A stretch of DNA of 64,000 nt. It comes from an uncultured Gemmiger sp. Its GTDB lineage: Bacteria; Bacillota; Clostridia; Oscillospirales; Ruminococcaceae. The stretch lies in the NCBI GenBank assembly GCA_944388135.1, contig CALXHP010000002.1, positions 83,633-147,632 of the forward strand. The letters are read 5' to 3'. Under the pieces are notes generated by a model. That model did not search any database. It was not told where the DNA came from and worked only from the letters and a program-made list of their open reading frames with translations. The position numbers and the translations under genes were made by a program. This document shows positions 7,690 through 15,547 of this stretch, one piece after another; the stretch's first letter is position 1; each line of letters begins with the position of its first letter.

Positions 7690-7777
7690 TCTGTTTCCTC
7701 CTTTTCCTTTGTTTTCCTTTCACCTGGATAAACAAATCCCACCGGGAAATTCTTACAGCAATTCCGGACAAAAAGCC

Positions 7778-7815
7778 AAAAAAACAGCCGCCCCGGCCCA
7801 TGCCGGAGCGGCTGT
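7778..7815 (-). terminator. Terminator of the ftsZ-divIVA transcript
   Basis: Stem ACAGCCGC/GCGGCTGT (7784-7791 with 7808-7815), with inner CCGG pairing; seven Ts on the minus strand. Confidence 0.85.
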
Positions 7816-7826
7816 TCGCTATTCAC

Positions 7827-8810
7827 TTATGTTTTACTCTGATCGTCGATCTTATCGATCTCATTTTGCAGCATTTGCGATACCGGATGTTTTGCATTGC
7901 GCAGTCTGCGGGTACCGGCCGGTTTTGCGGGTGCCTGCTGGGCACTGCGATGGGAACGCACCGGCTGAGCGGTTGCTTTTACCCGGAACTGCGGTGTCGC
8001 GGTCTTTTTCTGCTCGGGCTGCGTCGGTTCCGGAACATTCCACTCCGGTGTTCCCTGAGCAAAATCTCGCATCTCGGTCCCCAATTCCTTGAGTTCCGCT
8101 TCGGTATCGTCCAACGCCTGATAAATGGCACGGGTAAGGCCATCCATATCCAAAGTCGCGGCACTGAGACGCTGATCCACACGGGCCAGACGGTCACGCA
8201 CCAGCATCACACCCGCTGCAATGCCGCGGGCATTTTCCGCCATGCGCGATTTTTGTGTATCCGCCTGTTGTTTCAGTTCCCGCTCGGCACTTTCTGCGTA
8301 CAATTTGGCGTCTGCCAGAATTTTACGGGCTTCCAGCCTGGCTTCCCGCACCGCATCGGGGGTGGGGGCGGCCTGGTTCTGCTGGCGCGCTGCCAACTGT
8401 TTTTGCAGATCGTCCACCTGCTGCTGCAGGTCATGACATTTCAGCTGCCAGATGTTGGCATTTTTCTGGCTTTCTTTCTGGCCGGACTGGTATGTATCCA
8501 GCTGTTTCTGCAGCGCTTCCAGCTGTTCTTCCCCTTCACGGCGCTTGGCCTCGGCTGTCTCGGCACGCTGGTTGGCCGCGGCCGTTTCCGCCTGCAGCGC
8601 CTGAATCCTGGCATCGGCACCGTCACGCTCGCTGCGCACGGCATCCAGCTCGGACTGCAGGCGAGCCAGCTTCTGTTCGTATTCCATCGAACGCTGCTGT
8701 GCTTCGTCTGCCAGGTCATTCATATACGCCAGCACATCATTTTTATTGAATCCTCCGAACAGACGGGAACGGAACCCCTGTTCCTGTATGTTCTTAGCAT
8801 CAGATGGCAT
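7827..8810 (-). CDS. divIVA: DivIVA-domain coiled-coil protein
   Basis: 327 residues. The N-terminal segment FGGFNKNDVLAYMNDLADE (about 18-36) matches the DivIVA/GpsB signature, here preceded by SRLFGG as in clostridial members. A long Gln/Glu/Ala-rich coiled coil follows (about 37-140), then a second coiled stretch around 155-245, a Pro/Thr/Gln linker and a basic tail. DivIVA proteins sit at curved membrane at poles and septa and recruit division or wall-synthesis partners. The gene directly follows ftsZ (36 bases) and shares its terminator. The C-terminal half is longer than in B. subtilis DivIVA. The symbol is a family assignment. Confidence 0.8.
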   Translation of the reverse strand: MPSDAKNIQEQGFRSRLFGGFNKNDVLAYMNDLADEAQQRSMEYEQKLARLQSELDAVRSERDGADARIQALQAETAAANQRAETAEAKRREGEEQLEALQKQLDTYQSGQKESQKNANIWQLKCHDLQQQVDDLQKQLAARQQNQAAPTPDAVREARLEARKILADAKLYAESAERELKQQADTQKSRMAENARGIAAGVMLVRDRLARVDQRLSAATLDMDGLTRAIYQALDDTEAELKELGTEMRDFAQGTPEWNVPEPTQPEQKKTATPQFRVKATAQPVRSHRSAQQAPAKPAGTRRLRNAKHPVSQMLQNEIDKIDDQSKT

Positions 8811-8846
8811 GGCGTTTTACATCCTCTCGCGGCAAAATGGCAAAAA

Positions 8847-10064
8847 TCAGGAGCGCTTGTTCAGGATGCTGAGCAGATCATCAAAGTAATCGCCGTCATC
8901 CTCTTCCTCGGCCGGTGCCGCACTGGTGCCCACCTGGGTATCCACACCCGTGTTGAAGGACTGGGTGAAGATGGGGTTGGGCATGACCGGGCTGATGTCC
9001 GGTGCAGCGGGCTGGGCCTTTTCGGCGGGCTGGGCAGCCTCCACAGGCTGGGTAGCCGCAGCACGCTTGGCATCCACATGAGCCTGGATGGGCTCGTCAA
9101 CCTCGGGCGTGCTCTCAAAACCGGTGGCGACGACGGTAATGCTCATCTCGTCGCTCAGGCGCTCGTCGAACGCAGTACCCCAGATGATGTTGGCATCGGG
9201 ATGCGCAGACTGGGTAATCATGGAAGCAGCGGTCTCTACATCGTCCAAGCCGATATCGGGGCTGGAAGTGATGTTGATGATGACACCGCGTGCACCGGCA
9301 ATGCTGGTCTCCAGCAGCGGGCTGGAGATGGCCGCCTTGGCAGCGTTCTCGGCCTTGCCGGCGCCCTTGGCCACGCCGACACCCATGTGGGCGAAACCGG
9401 CGTCCTTCATGATGGAACGCACGTCGGCGAAGTCCAGGTTGATGAAGGCCGGGATGTTGATCAGGCTGGAAATGCTCTCCACGCCCTGACGCAGCACATT
9501 GTCGGCAGCTTCAAAAGCGTTCATCAGCGTGATCCGCTCCTGGCTGATGAGCTTCAGGCGCTCGTTGGGAATAACGATCAGAGAGTCCACATGCATCATC
9601 AGGGAAGCAATACCCTGCTCAGCCAGGCTCATCTTGCGCTTGCCCTCAAAGGCAAAAGGCTTCGTCACGATGCCGACGGTCAGGATGCCCAGGTCATGGG
9701 CGGTCTCCGCCACAACAGGAGCCGCACCGGTACCGGTACCACCGCCCATACCGGCAGTGATAAAGACCATCTGTGCGCCCTTCAGCGCATTGGAGATCTC
9801 ATCTTTGCTTTCTTCGGCAGCGCGCTGACCCACTTCCGGGTCGGCACCGGCGCCACGGCCCTTGGTGAGCTTGGCGCCCAGCTGGACCTTCTGCGTGGCC
9901 TTGGAGTTGAGCAAGGCCTGCTGATCGGTGTTCATCGCAACGAACTCGACCCCGGACAGGCCGGACTCCACCATGCGGTTCACAGCGTTGCCGCCGCCGC
10001 CACCTACGCCGATGACCTTAATGTTGGTCACATTTTGCATTTCTTCGTCGAGAACGAATGCCAT
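8847..10064 (-). CDS. ftsZ: Cell division protein FtsZ
   Basis: 405 residues. This tubulin-like GTPase polymerises into the Z ring at midcell. Visible: the GTP-binding start VIGVGGGGGNAVNRM (about 17-31), the tubulin signature GGGTGTG (107-113), the T7-loop region around NLDFADVRSIM, and a C-terminal peptide DYFDDLLSILNKR that binds partners such as FtsA/SepF. The linker (about 325-380) is Ala/Pro/Gln-rich. AGGGGG precedes the ATG. murA lies upstream and divIVA downstream; no ftsA or ftsQ is seen here. A promoter lies at 10166-10194. Confidence 0.98.
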   Translation of the reverse strand: MAFVLDEEMQNVTNIKVIGVGGGGGNAVNRMVESGLSGVEFVAMNTDQQALLNSKATQKVQLGAKLTKGRGAGADPEVGQRAAEESKDEISNALKGAQMVFITAGMGGGTGTGAAPVVAETAHDLGILTVGIVTKPFAFEGKRKMSLAEQGIASLMMHVDSLIVIPNERLKLISQERITLMNAFEAADNVLRQGVESISSLINIPAFINLDFADVRSIMKDAGFAHMGVGVAKGAGKAENAAKAAISSPLLETSIAGARGVIINITSSPDIGLDDVETAASMITQSAHPDANIIWGTAFDERLSDEMSITVVATGFESTPEVDEPIQAHVDAKRAAATQPVEAAQPAEKAQPAAPDISPVMPNPIFTQSFNTGVDTQVGTSAAPAEEEDDGDYFDDLLSILNKRS

Positions 10065-10165
10065 GAGTGTATCCCCCTAAAATGTAAAAGTGTCAGCGGA
10101 CCCAGGGTCATTGCCACAAAATTGGGCACACTGGTCCGTGAATTTTTTGCATATAACCGATTATT

Positions 10166-10194
10166 AGAATACCAAATTTCAGGTCCAATTTCAA
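10166..10194 (-). promoter_or_regulatory. Promoter of ftsZ
   Basis: Minus strand TTGAAA (10194-10189), 17-base spacer, TATTCT (10171-10166), giving a leader of about 95 bases. The 228-base gap between murA and ftsZ holds only this. Confidence 0.6.
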
Positions 10195-10292
10195 TACCTG
10201 TGGGGAAAATTCGTAAAAAAATGCCTGTTTCGGCGCAGAATCACCAACTGTAGGGGGCAGCCGGCAAATTATTTGGCACAATCGTAGAATTT

Positions 10293-11594
10293 TTATTTTC
10301 GCACTTTTTCCTGTTCCGGGCTGACGCATTGCCGGCGGGCACACCGCGCCCCCAGCCGTGCCAGATCACCGGGCAGATCCGCATAGCCGCGCCGGATATG
10401 CCCGGGGTCCCGCAGCAGCGTGGTGCCGCGGGCTGCCAGCGCCGCGACCAGCAGCGCAGCCCCGCCCCGCAGGTCGGGGGCTTCCACGGCGGCCCCATGC
10501 AAGGCAGCGCCCCCGGCAATATACAGAGTCCGGCCGGAGGCACGGCAATCTGCCCCCATGGCGGCAAAGCCCGAGGCGCAGGCGAACCGATTGGCAAACA
10601 GATGATCATAGATCTCACTGGGGCCCTCTGCCTCCAGCAGGACCGCTGCCGCCAGAGGGGCGGTATCCGTGGCAAAAGCCGGCCAGCCGTTGGCATACAG
10701 GTGCTGCCCCCCGCGCAACGGGCGCCGGGGGTCCCGGGCAATCTGGGCCCACCGTTCCCCCTGCTTCACATTCACGCCGCAGTCCTGCAGAAAGTGCAGA
10801 AAGGTGCCGTAGGTTTCCGGCGCACAGTCTTCTATCGTGATCTGCCCGCCTGCAGCAGATACCGCCGCCGCATAGGTGGCCGCGGCAATCCGGTCGGGCA
10901 GCGGATCATAGGCGATGCCCTCCAGTGCCTGCCGTCCCCGAATCACCAGCACCGGCGTGCCCGCCCCGGTGATTTTTGCCCCGCAGGCGCGCAAAAAATC
11001 TGCCAGATCGCATACTTCCGGCTCACAGGCTGCCCCCCGCAGCACCGTAGTTCCCATGGCACAGCACCCGGCCATCATCAGTGTCATGGTTGCGCCCACA
11101 CTGGGCAGGCGGAGCGTAAAATCCGTTCCCTGCAGCGGGCCGAACCGCCGCAGGGTGACCGCATCCCCCTCCAACTGCACGGTGGCCCCCATAGCCGCCA
11201 ATCCGGCCAGATGGATATCCACGGGGCGGGGTCCCAGGCGGCAGCCACCCGGCAAGGGCAGGCGCACCATCCCTGCCCGGCAGAGAAGCGGCGCCAGATA
11301 AAATACCGAACTGCGCATGGCTCCCGCCAGTGGGGCAGGGATCTCGCCGCACAGTTCTTTTGCCTGCACCGGAAGGGTACAAAGATCCGGTCCATGGCGG
11401 ACCGCTTTGGCTCCCACCGCCTGCAGCAGCGCCAGGCTGGTCTGCACATCGGTCAGGTCCGGTACCCCCCGCAAACGGCAGGGACCGCCGCACAGAAGGC
11501 TAGCCGCCAACAACGGCAGTACACTGTTTTTGGCAGCCGCCGGGCGAAGAATCCCGTACAGGGGTTGCCCGCCTGTTATGGTGATTGTCTGCAT
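10293..11594 (-). CDS. murA: UDP-N-acetylglucosamine 1-carboxyvinyltransferase
   Basis: 433 residues from MQTITITGGQ; the open frame extends far upstream without an RBS. The enzyme transfers enolpyruvate from PEP to UDP-GlcNAc, the first committed step of peptidoglycan synthesis. Visible: Lys22-Asn23 of the PEP/UDP-GlcNAc site (AAAKNSVLPL), catalytic Cys118 in GGCRLGPRPVD (Cys115 of E. coli, target of fosfomycin) and the later PDRIAAATY with the catalytic Asp. AAAGGGGG precedes the ATG. Firmicutes often have two MurA paralogs; which one this is cannot be decided here. Confidence 0.93.
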   Translation of the reverse strand: MQTITITGGQPLYGILRPAAAKNSVLPLLAASLLCGGPCRLRGVPDLTDVQTSLALLQAVGAKAVRHGPDLCTLPVQAKELCGEIPAPLAGAMRSSVFYLAPLLCRAGMVRLPLPGGCRLGPRPVDIHLAGLAAMGATVQLEGDAVTLRRFGPLQGTDFTLRLPSVGATMTLMMAGCCAMGTTVLRGAACEPEVCDLADFLRACGAKITGAGTPVLVIRGRQALEGIAYDPLPDRIAAATYAAAVSAAGGQITIEDCAPETYGTFLHFLQDCGVNVKQGERWAQIARDPRRPLRGGQHLYANGWPAFATDTAPLAAAVLLEAEGPSEIYDHLFANRFACASGFAAMGADCRASGRTLYIAGGAALHGAAVEAPDLRGGAALLVAALAARGTTLLRDPGHIRRGYADLPGDLARLGARCARRQCVSPEQEKVRK

Positions 11595-11625
11595 GATGGC
11601 CCCCTTTGCCACAGATTCGACAAAA

Positions 11626-11651
11626 AGCAAAAATTTGCGGCGCACGCCGCA
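11626..11651 (-). terminator. Terminator of the spoVFA-spoVFB operon
   Basis: TGCGGC-GTGC-GCCGCA stem-loop (11636-11651) followed on the minus strand by AATTTTTG. It separates spoVFB from murA. Confidence 0.7.
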
Positions 11652-11748
11652 CCGGGGCACCGTGCGCTTCAGACACAGTGCCTCGCTGCTTTTTCGCTGT
11701 TGTTTTACTAACTTATATGGATTTTGGCTGCAGGTTATGCCCGTTTTG

Positions 11749-12336
11749 TTAGAGCAGCATGGGCTGTATCTGCACGCCGCGCAGCGCGCTTTCCAACGCA
11801 TCCGGCAACTGGGAAAAATCGCTTTTGAGACTGTTGGGTTTCTTGTAGCTGTCGTCCTGACCGAAGGGCACAAAGAAATAGTGTTTGCGCTGAAGAAGCG
11901 CCGCCAACGCCGGAGCACTGCCCGAGAGCCCGTCATTGGTAGAAGGGGCCACCAGAACAGGACAGCCGCCCCGCAGCAGGCTTTTGGCCGCCAATGTCAC
12001 CGGGGTGGAACTGATACCGGCCGCCAAAAGCGCCATCGTGGTCCCTGTGGCAGGTGCCACGATCAGCGCGCTGGCCAGATGTTCCGGCCCCAGCGGTTCC
12101 ACCGCCTGCAAGGTGGTCATGGGATGGTGACCGGTAAGTTCCCACAGTGTGGTCTGCAGCGTCCGGGCCGTACCGAACCGGGTGTCCTGGGTGGCTGCGC
12201 TGGCGCTGAGGATGGGAAGGACCTCCCACCCCCGGCGCCGCAGTTCCCGGATCTGCGGCAGCACTGCCGCAAAGCTGCAAAAGCTACCGCACAGGGCAAA
12301 CGCCACCGTGCGCGAAGCTTCCATTGGAGATTTCAT
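11749..12336 (-). CDS. spoVFB: Dipicolinate synthase subunit B
   Basis: 195 residues from MKSPMEASRT, chosen because AGGGGGAG lies six bases upstream. It is a flavoprotein-like subunit: VAFALCGSFCSFAAVLPQI (11-29), then ALIVAPATGTTMALLAAG and CPVLVAPSTND, the phosphopantothenoylcysteine-decarboxylase-like fold. With SpoVFA it oxidises dihydrodipicolinate to dipicolinic acid in the mother cell; DPA is then taken up by the forespore. ATG and the spoVFA stop overlap as ATGA, so the subunits are coupled. spoVA uptake genes are about 9 kb away. Confidence 0.93.
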   Translation of the reverse strand: MKSPMEASRTVAFALCGSFCSFAAVLPQIRELRRRGWEVLPILSASAATQDTRFGTARTLQTTLWELTGHHPMTTLQAVEPLGPEHLASALIVAPATGTTMALLAAGISSTPVTLAAKSLLRGGCPVLVAPSTNDGLSGSAPALAALLQRKHYFFVPFGQDDSYKKPNSLKSDFSQLPDALESALRGVQIQPMLL

Positions 12337-13121
12337 GCAAGACTCCCCCTTTCTTCCAGCAAAGCCAGTACGGTTTGTGCAATCAGCACCCCTGCTGTAC
12401 GCGGTGCACACTTGCCGGGCAAGGCCAGGGCATGCTCTGCCCGGATTCCCAAATCCGCCGCAGCAGCAAAATCCGTACCGCCGGGACTGCTGGCCAGATC
12501 AATGATCAGGGCCTCCGGCGGCAGTTTTTTCAGCAACGGTCGGGACAGAATCAGCGCCGGGGCGGTATTGATCACTGTGTCAAAATCCGGCAGCAAGTCA
12601 GGCAGAGCAGTCAACGTCACCGCATGGTGCCCCGCACACCGGGCGTTGGCCCTCTGTTCCCCGTTGCGGGCTGCCACCGTGACGTGGCCCCCCAACAGTT
12701 CCAGGCGCCTGGCCACCGCACGCCCTACCCGGCCATAGCCCACTACCAGAAAATCGCTTTCCCAGATGGTGCGCTGCCGCAGCCGAAGCAACATGGCCAG
12801 GCAGCCTTCCGCGGTAGGTACGGCGTTCAGGCACTCCAGTTCCGGGCGCTGAAAGTAATCCACCATCGGCAGGTTGGCCTCCCGGGCAGCGCGCTCTACC
12901 GGAGCGCCGGGACGCCCTGCCAGCAGCAGCGTTCCCTGCCGTGCTGTCTGCAAGGCACGCGCCACTTCATCGCTGACCCGGTCCTGAGACATGGGCAGCA
13001 GCACAAAATCCGCCCGGGCGGCCGCGTCCGGTCCGACCACATGATGTCCTGCCGTCCGCAGCGCCTGTGCCGCCGCACGCTGACGGGCATCATACCCCAC
13101 CACACAAAAGGTTTTCGGCAT
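12333..13121 (-). CDS. spoVFA: Dipicolinate synthase subunit A
   Basis: 262 residues, a little shorter than the usual 290-300. Two dinucleotide-fold segments are visible: an N-terminal one (FCVVGYDARQRAAAQAL, about 5-21) and a central GxGxxG one (FLVVGYGRVGRAVARRL, about 122-138) with the D-isomer dehydrogenase look of DpaA. It is the NAD(P)-binding subunit of dipicolinate synthase. First gene of a two-gene operon. A sporulation-sigma-like -10 lies upstream (13144-13152). Confidence 0.92.
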   Translation of the reverse strand: MPKTFCVVGYDARQRAAAQALRTAGHHVVGPDAAARADFVLLPMSQDRVSDEVARALQTARQGTLLLAGRPGAPVERAAREANLPMVDYFQRPELECLNAVPTAEGCLAMLLRLRQRTIWESDFLVVGYGRVGRAVARRLELLGGHVTVAARNGEQRANARCAGHHAVTLTALPDLLPDFDTVINTAPALILSRPLLKKLPPEALIIDLASSPGGTDFAAAADLGIRAEHALALPGKCAPRTAGVLIAQTVLALLEERGSLA

Positions 13122-13143
13122 CGTGCTCCCTCCTCTTCTGGGT

Positions 13144-13152
13144 CATACTATG
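13144..13152 (-). promoter_or_regulatory. Possible sporulation-sigma (E/K type) -10 element before spoVFA
   Basis: CATAGTATG on the minus strand resembles the CATAnnnTA -10 of mother-cell sigma factors. An ATA or AC about 14-17 bases upstream could serve as the -35. The match is short and unproven. No TATAAT-like promoter is seen in this gap. Confidence 0.3.
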
Positions 13153-13198
13153 GCGGGGACTTTGTCTATGTTCCTGCCGCCTCACCAGCAAAAGCATA

Positions 13199-13232
13199 CA
13201 AAAAGAGCCCTGTCCTTTCGGACAGGGCTCTT
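13199..13232 (-). terminator. Terminator of the LytM-like gene 13245-15452
   Basis: 13-base perfect stem AAGAGCCCTGTCC/GGACAGGGCTCTT (203-215 with 220-232 of the 13 kb block) followed by five Ts on the minus strand. Confidence 0.9.
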
Positions 13233-13244
13233 GCGTAGCCGAGA

Positions 13245-15452
13245 TCAATAGTATTTGAGGGCGTCGCACTGACCGCGCCAGATCTGCAAGGGATCTACCG
13301 GCACCGTGCCGATCCGCATCTCCGCCACGGTGGTTCTGCCGCAGGTGGCCAGCGTCTGCCCCTGTTTGACAGACTCGCCCGCCTTGACATCCACCTTTTG
13401 CAGGTTGTAGAAGATGCTCTTGACGCCGGCACCATGGTCGATGACCAGGGTATAGCCGAAATCGCCCCCCAAGTCCTTGGCCAGCAGTACCTTGCCGCTG
13501 GCCGGGGCAATCAGCAATTCACCGGATTTGGTATTCAGCACCACATTGGTCGCGGTACGTCCACCGGTGCCGTTGTTGCTGCTGCGCTCATTGTAGCTGC
13601 GGCCCACATACTCGGTGGTGCCGAAATCCAGCTCCACATCCAGCGTATTGAGGAAAGGCTGCACAAAATTCCCGTTGGACCACGCGATGGACTCTTCACT
13701 CTGGGTCAGAAGTTTTTGCAGCTCCGCCGGAATATCGTTCTGGCCGATATAAGGCGATACGCGCTGGGAATTGGTGGAGTAGTCCTTATACTCCCAGCCG
13801 GCCTCCCTGATGTTCAGCTCCAGCGTCTCCGTATAGCCGCCGGCGTGGACCACAACAGTCTGGGCACCGGCAGCCTGATTCCAAGGGATGGGCAGATAGC
13901 ACACCCAACCGGAACTGGCCTTGAAAAAACCCATGTTTTCCAGCTCAGTCTCGATGGTGGGTGCCTGACCATCCAGGGTATCGCCCACCCGGACAGCTAC
14001 CACGCTGCCTTGCGTGGCCGAAGTACCCGATATAGTCACAGAGGGACGCACACCCACCGTAAAGTTGAACTGCCAGGTCTCACTGCCGGTGACCGAAGTA
14101 TCCCCCGGCACCGAACTGGCATCGCTGTATACCACCAGTTTGGCCGTATAGGTACCGTTGGCGGTAAACTGGAAAGCGGTAAAGGTGTCCGTATCGCCTT
14201 CAAAGATCACATTCTCCGCCTCGTCCGTCACGGTCAGCTCCGTACGGTAATCCGAGGGGGATACCACAAAATCAGGCGACGCCTGTTCTACCGTTTCCTC
14301 CAAAGTCACCGGTGTGCTGCTGAGGGTGTCGGCATAGGTGCGCTTGAAAATGTTGCCGATGACCGGGACCTTCCACTTGTAGGCAGTGGGCTCCAATTCC
14401 TGGCCGGCAAATTTGACGGTGATCTGAGGCAGCATATCCGGCGTGGCGCTGCGGTAAAGCCACGCCACACCAAACCCTGCAATGACCAGCACCACAAACA
14501 GGACCAGCAGCAGCCATTTGGCCATGCCGGACAAACCGCTGCGCAGATGATCCCGCAGGGTGGCCGGGCCTTCCTCGCTCTCGGCATCCTCGGGAGGCAC
14601 CGAATCCGTGGGGGCGGTTTCCTCTTCCGCCTCCGCTTCCTCCTCACTGACGCGGGACATAATCTGTTCCACCGAAAGCTGAACCGTACGTGTCAGGTCC
14701 GACAGACGCTTTTCGTCCTCTTCGGGCAATTCCTCTTCCTGCTCCGGTTCCTCTTCGGCAGATCCGGCGACGTCGGTTTCTTCCTCGGATTCCGGCGTCC
14801 CGTCTGCGTTTTTCTCAGGCTCTTCCTCGTCCTGTGCTCCGCCGTTTTCTTCCGCCGTCTCTTTCTGCGTGTCCGTTTCCCCCGGCATTGCAGCTGCTTC
14901 CGGCTCGGGAGCGGTTTCTTCCGGCGTTTCGGCAGAATGAGGCTCCTCGGTTGTTTCAGGCTGCTCTTCCGTTGCAGGCGGTTCTTCCGGTTTGCCGTCT
15001 TCCGCCGCAGAGGCTTCCTTCTCCGAAGGACTTTCTTCCTCAGACTGCGGTGTGCCTTCCGGCCCATCCGGCTTTTCCTCGGAAGCAGGCTCTTCCTCCA
15101 AAGGCACAGATGCCTCCGTAGGCTCTGGCGGTTCTCCGGCTTCGGGTGCTTCCGGTGTTTCCGGCTGCTCCGGCGCCATCTTTTCCGATGCCTCCGGCGC
15201 AGTGGTTTTCTCTGCCGTTTCCCCTTGGGCTGCGGCAGCTGCTTTCTTTTCCGGCGAAAGGTCTGCCTTGTGCTCCTCGGCCTTGGTTTCTTCGGTTTCT
15301 GCAGGCTTGGTTTCCGTCTTGTTTTCCGCAGACTGAACGGCCGCCGCAGATTTTACCGAAGCCGCTGCCGGTGTACCGTTCTTTTTTCTGCGTCTGCGGC
15401 GTTTGCCACTTGTTTTCTGCTCAGGCGTGGTTCTGTTCTTCTCGTCTTGCAT
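13245..15452 (-). CDS. Membrane-anchored LytM/M23-like protein with long acidic cytoplasmic domain, catalytic residues lost
   Basis: 735 residues from MQDEKN. A basic start (GKRRRRRKK) is followed by about 280 residues of Glu/Pro/Ala-rich low complexity, a membrane helix (about 309-331), an extracellular M23 N-terminal-type beta domain with QGSVVAVRVGDTLDG, and a C-terminal LytM fold (IAPASGKVLLAKD, TLVIDHGAG). All M23 zinc/catalytic positions are changed: the HxGxD region reads RTATNVV, the YxHL region reads FYNL and the HLH region reads EMRIG. It is thus probably a binding or scaffold protein, like FtsEX/SpoIIQ-type degenerate LytM proteins. The upstream gene is its paralog. Start uncertain by some codons, since the RBS spacing is long. 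Confidence 0.75.
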   Translation of the reverse strand: MQDEKNRTTPEQKTSGKRRRRRKKNGTPAAASVKSAAAVQSAENKTETKPAETEETKAEEHKADLSPEKKAAAAAQGETAEKTTAPEASEKMAPEQPETPEAPEAGEPPEPTEASVPLEEEPASEEKPDGPEGTPQSEEESPSEKEASAAEDGKPEEPPATEEQPETTEEPHSAETPEETAPEPEAAAMPGETDTQKETAEENGGAQDEEEPEKNADGTPESEEETDVAGSAEEEPEQEEELPEEDEKRLSDLTRTVQLSVEQIMSRVSEEEAEAEEETAPTDSVPPEDAESEEGPATLRDHLRSGLSGMAKWLLLVLFVVLVIAGFGVAWLYRSATPDMLPQITVKFAGQELEPTAYKWKVPVIGNIFKRTYADTLSSTPVTLEETVEQASPDFVVSPSDYRTELTVTDEAENVIFEGDTDTFTAFQFTANGTYTAKLVVYSDASSVPGDTSVTGSETWQFNFTVGVRPSVTISGTSATQGSVVAVRVGDTLDGQAPTIETELENMGFFKASSGWVCYLPIPWNQAAGAQTVVVHAGGYTETLELNIREAGWEYKDYSTNSQRVSPYIGQNDIPAELQKLLTQSEESIAWSNGNFVQPFLNTLDVELDFGTTEYVGRSYNERSSNNGTGGRTATNVVLNTKSGELLIAPASGKVLLAKDLGGDFGYTLVIDHGAGVKSIFYNLQKVDVKAGESVKQGQTLATCGRTTVAEMRIGTVPVDPLQIWRGQCDALKYY

Positions 15453-15547
15453 GGTGTTATGCCACTCTCCTGTTCCCCTCATTGCACAAAACACTGAAAG
15501 TACCGGGGCATCCCCGGTCTTTCATCTATACGCAAAGGCACAGCGGC

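Noticed and set aside
7437-10253. 938-codon plus-strand open frame opposite divIVA and ftsZ
   Set aside because: Antisense to two certain genes; composition (Leu/His/Arg/Gly-rich) is that of a GC-rich shadow frame, and no domain or RBS is seen.
14690-15400. Apparent tandem repeats (GAA/GAG/CCG-like)
   Set aside because: Codon-level low complexity of an acidic protein domain; no regular repeat unit, so neither a CRISPR array nor a structural DNA repeat.
13398-15497. 699-codon plus-strand frame rich in Phe, Arg and Leu
   Set aside because: Reverse complement of the Glu/Pro/Ala low-complexity stretch of the LytM-like gene, which gives long stop-free frames on both strands.
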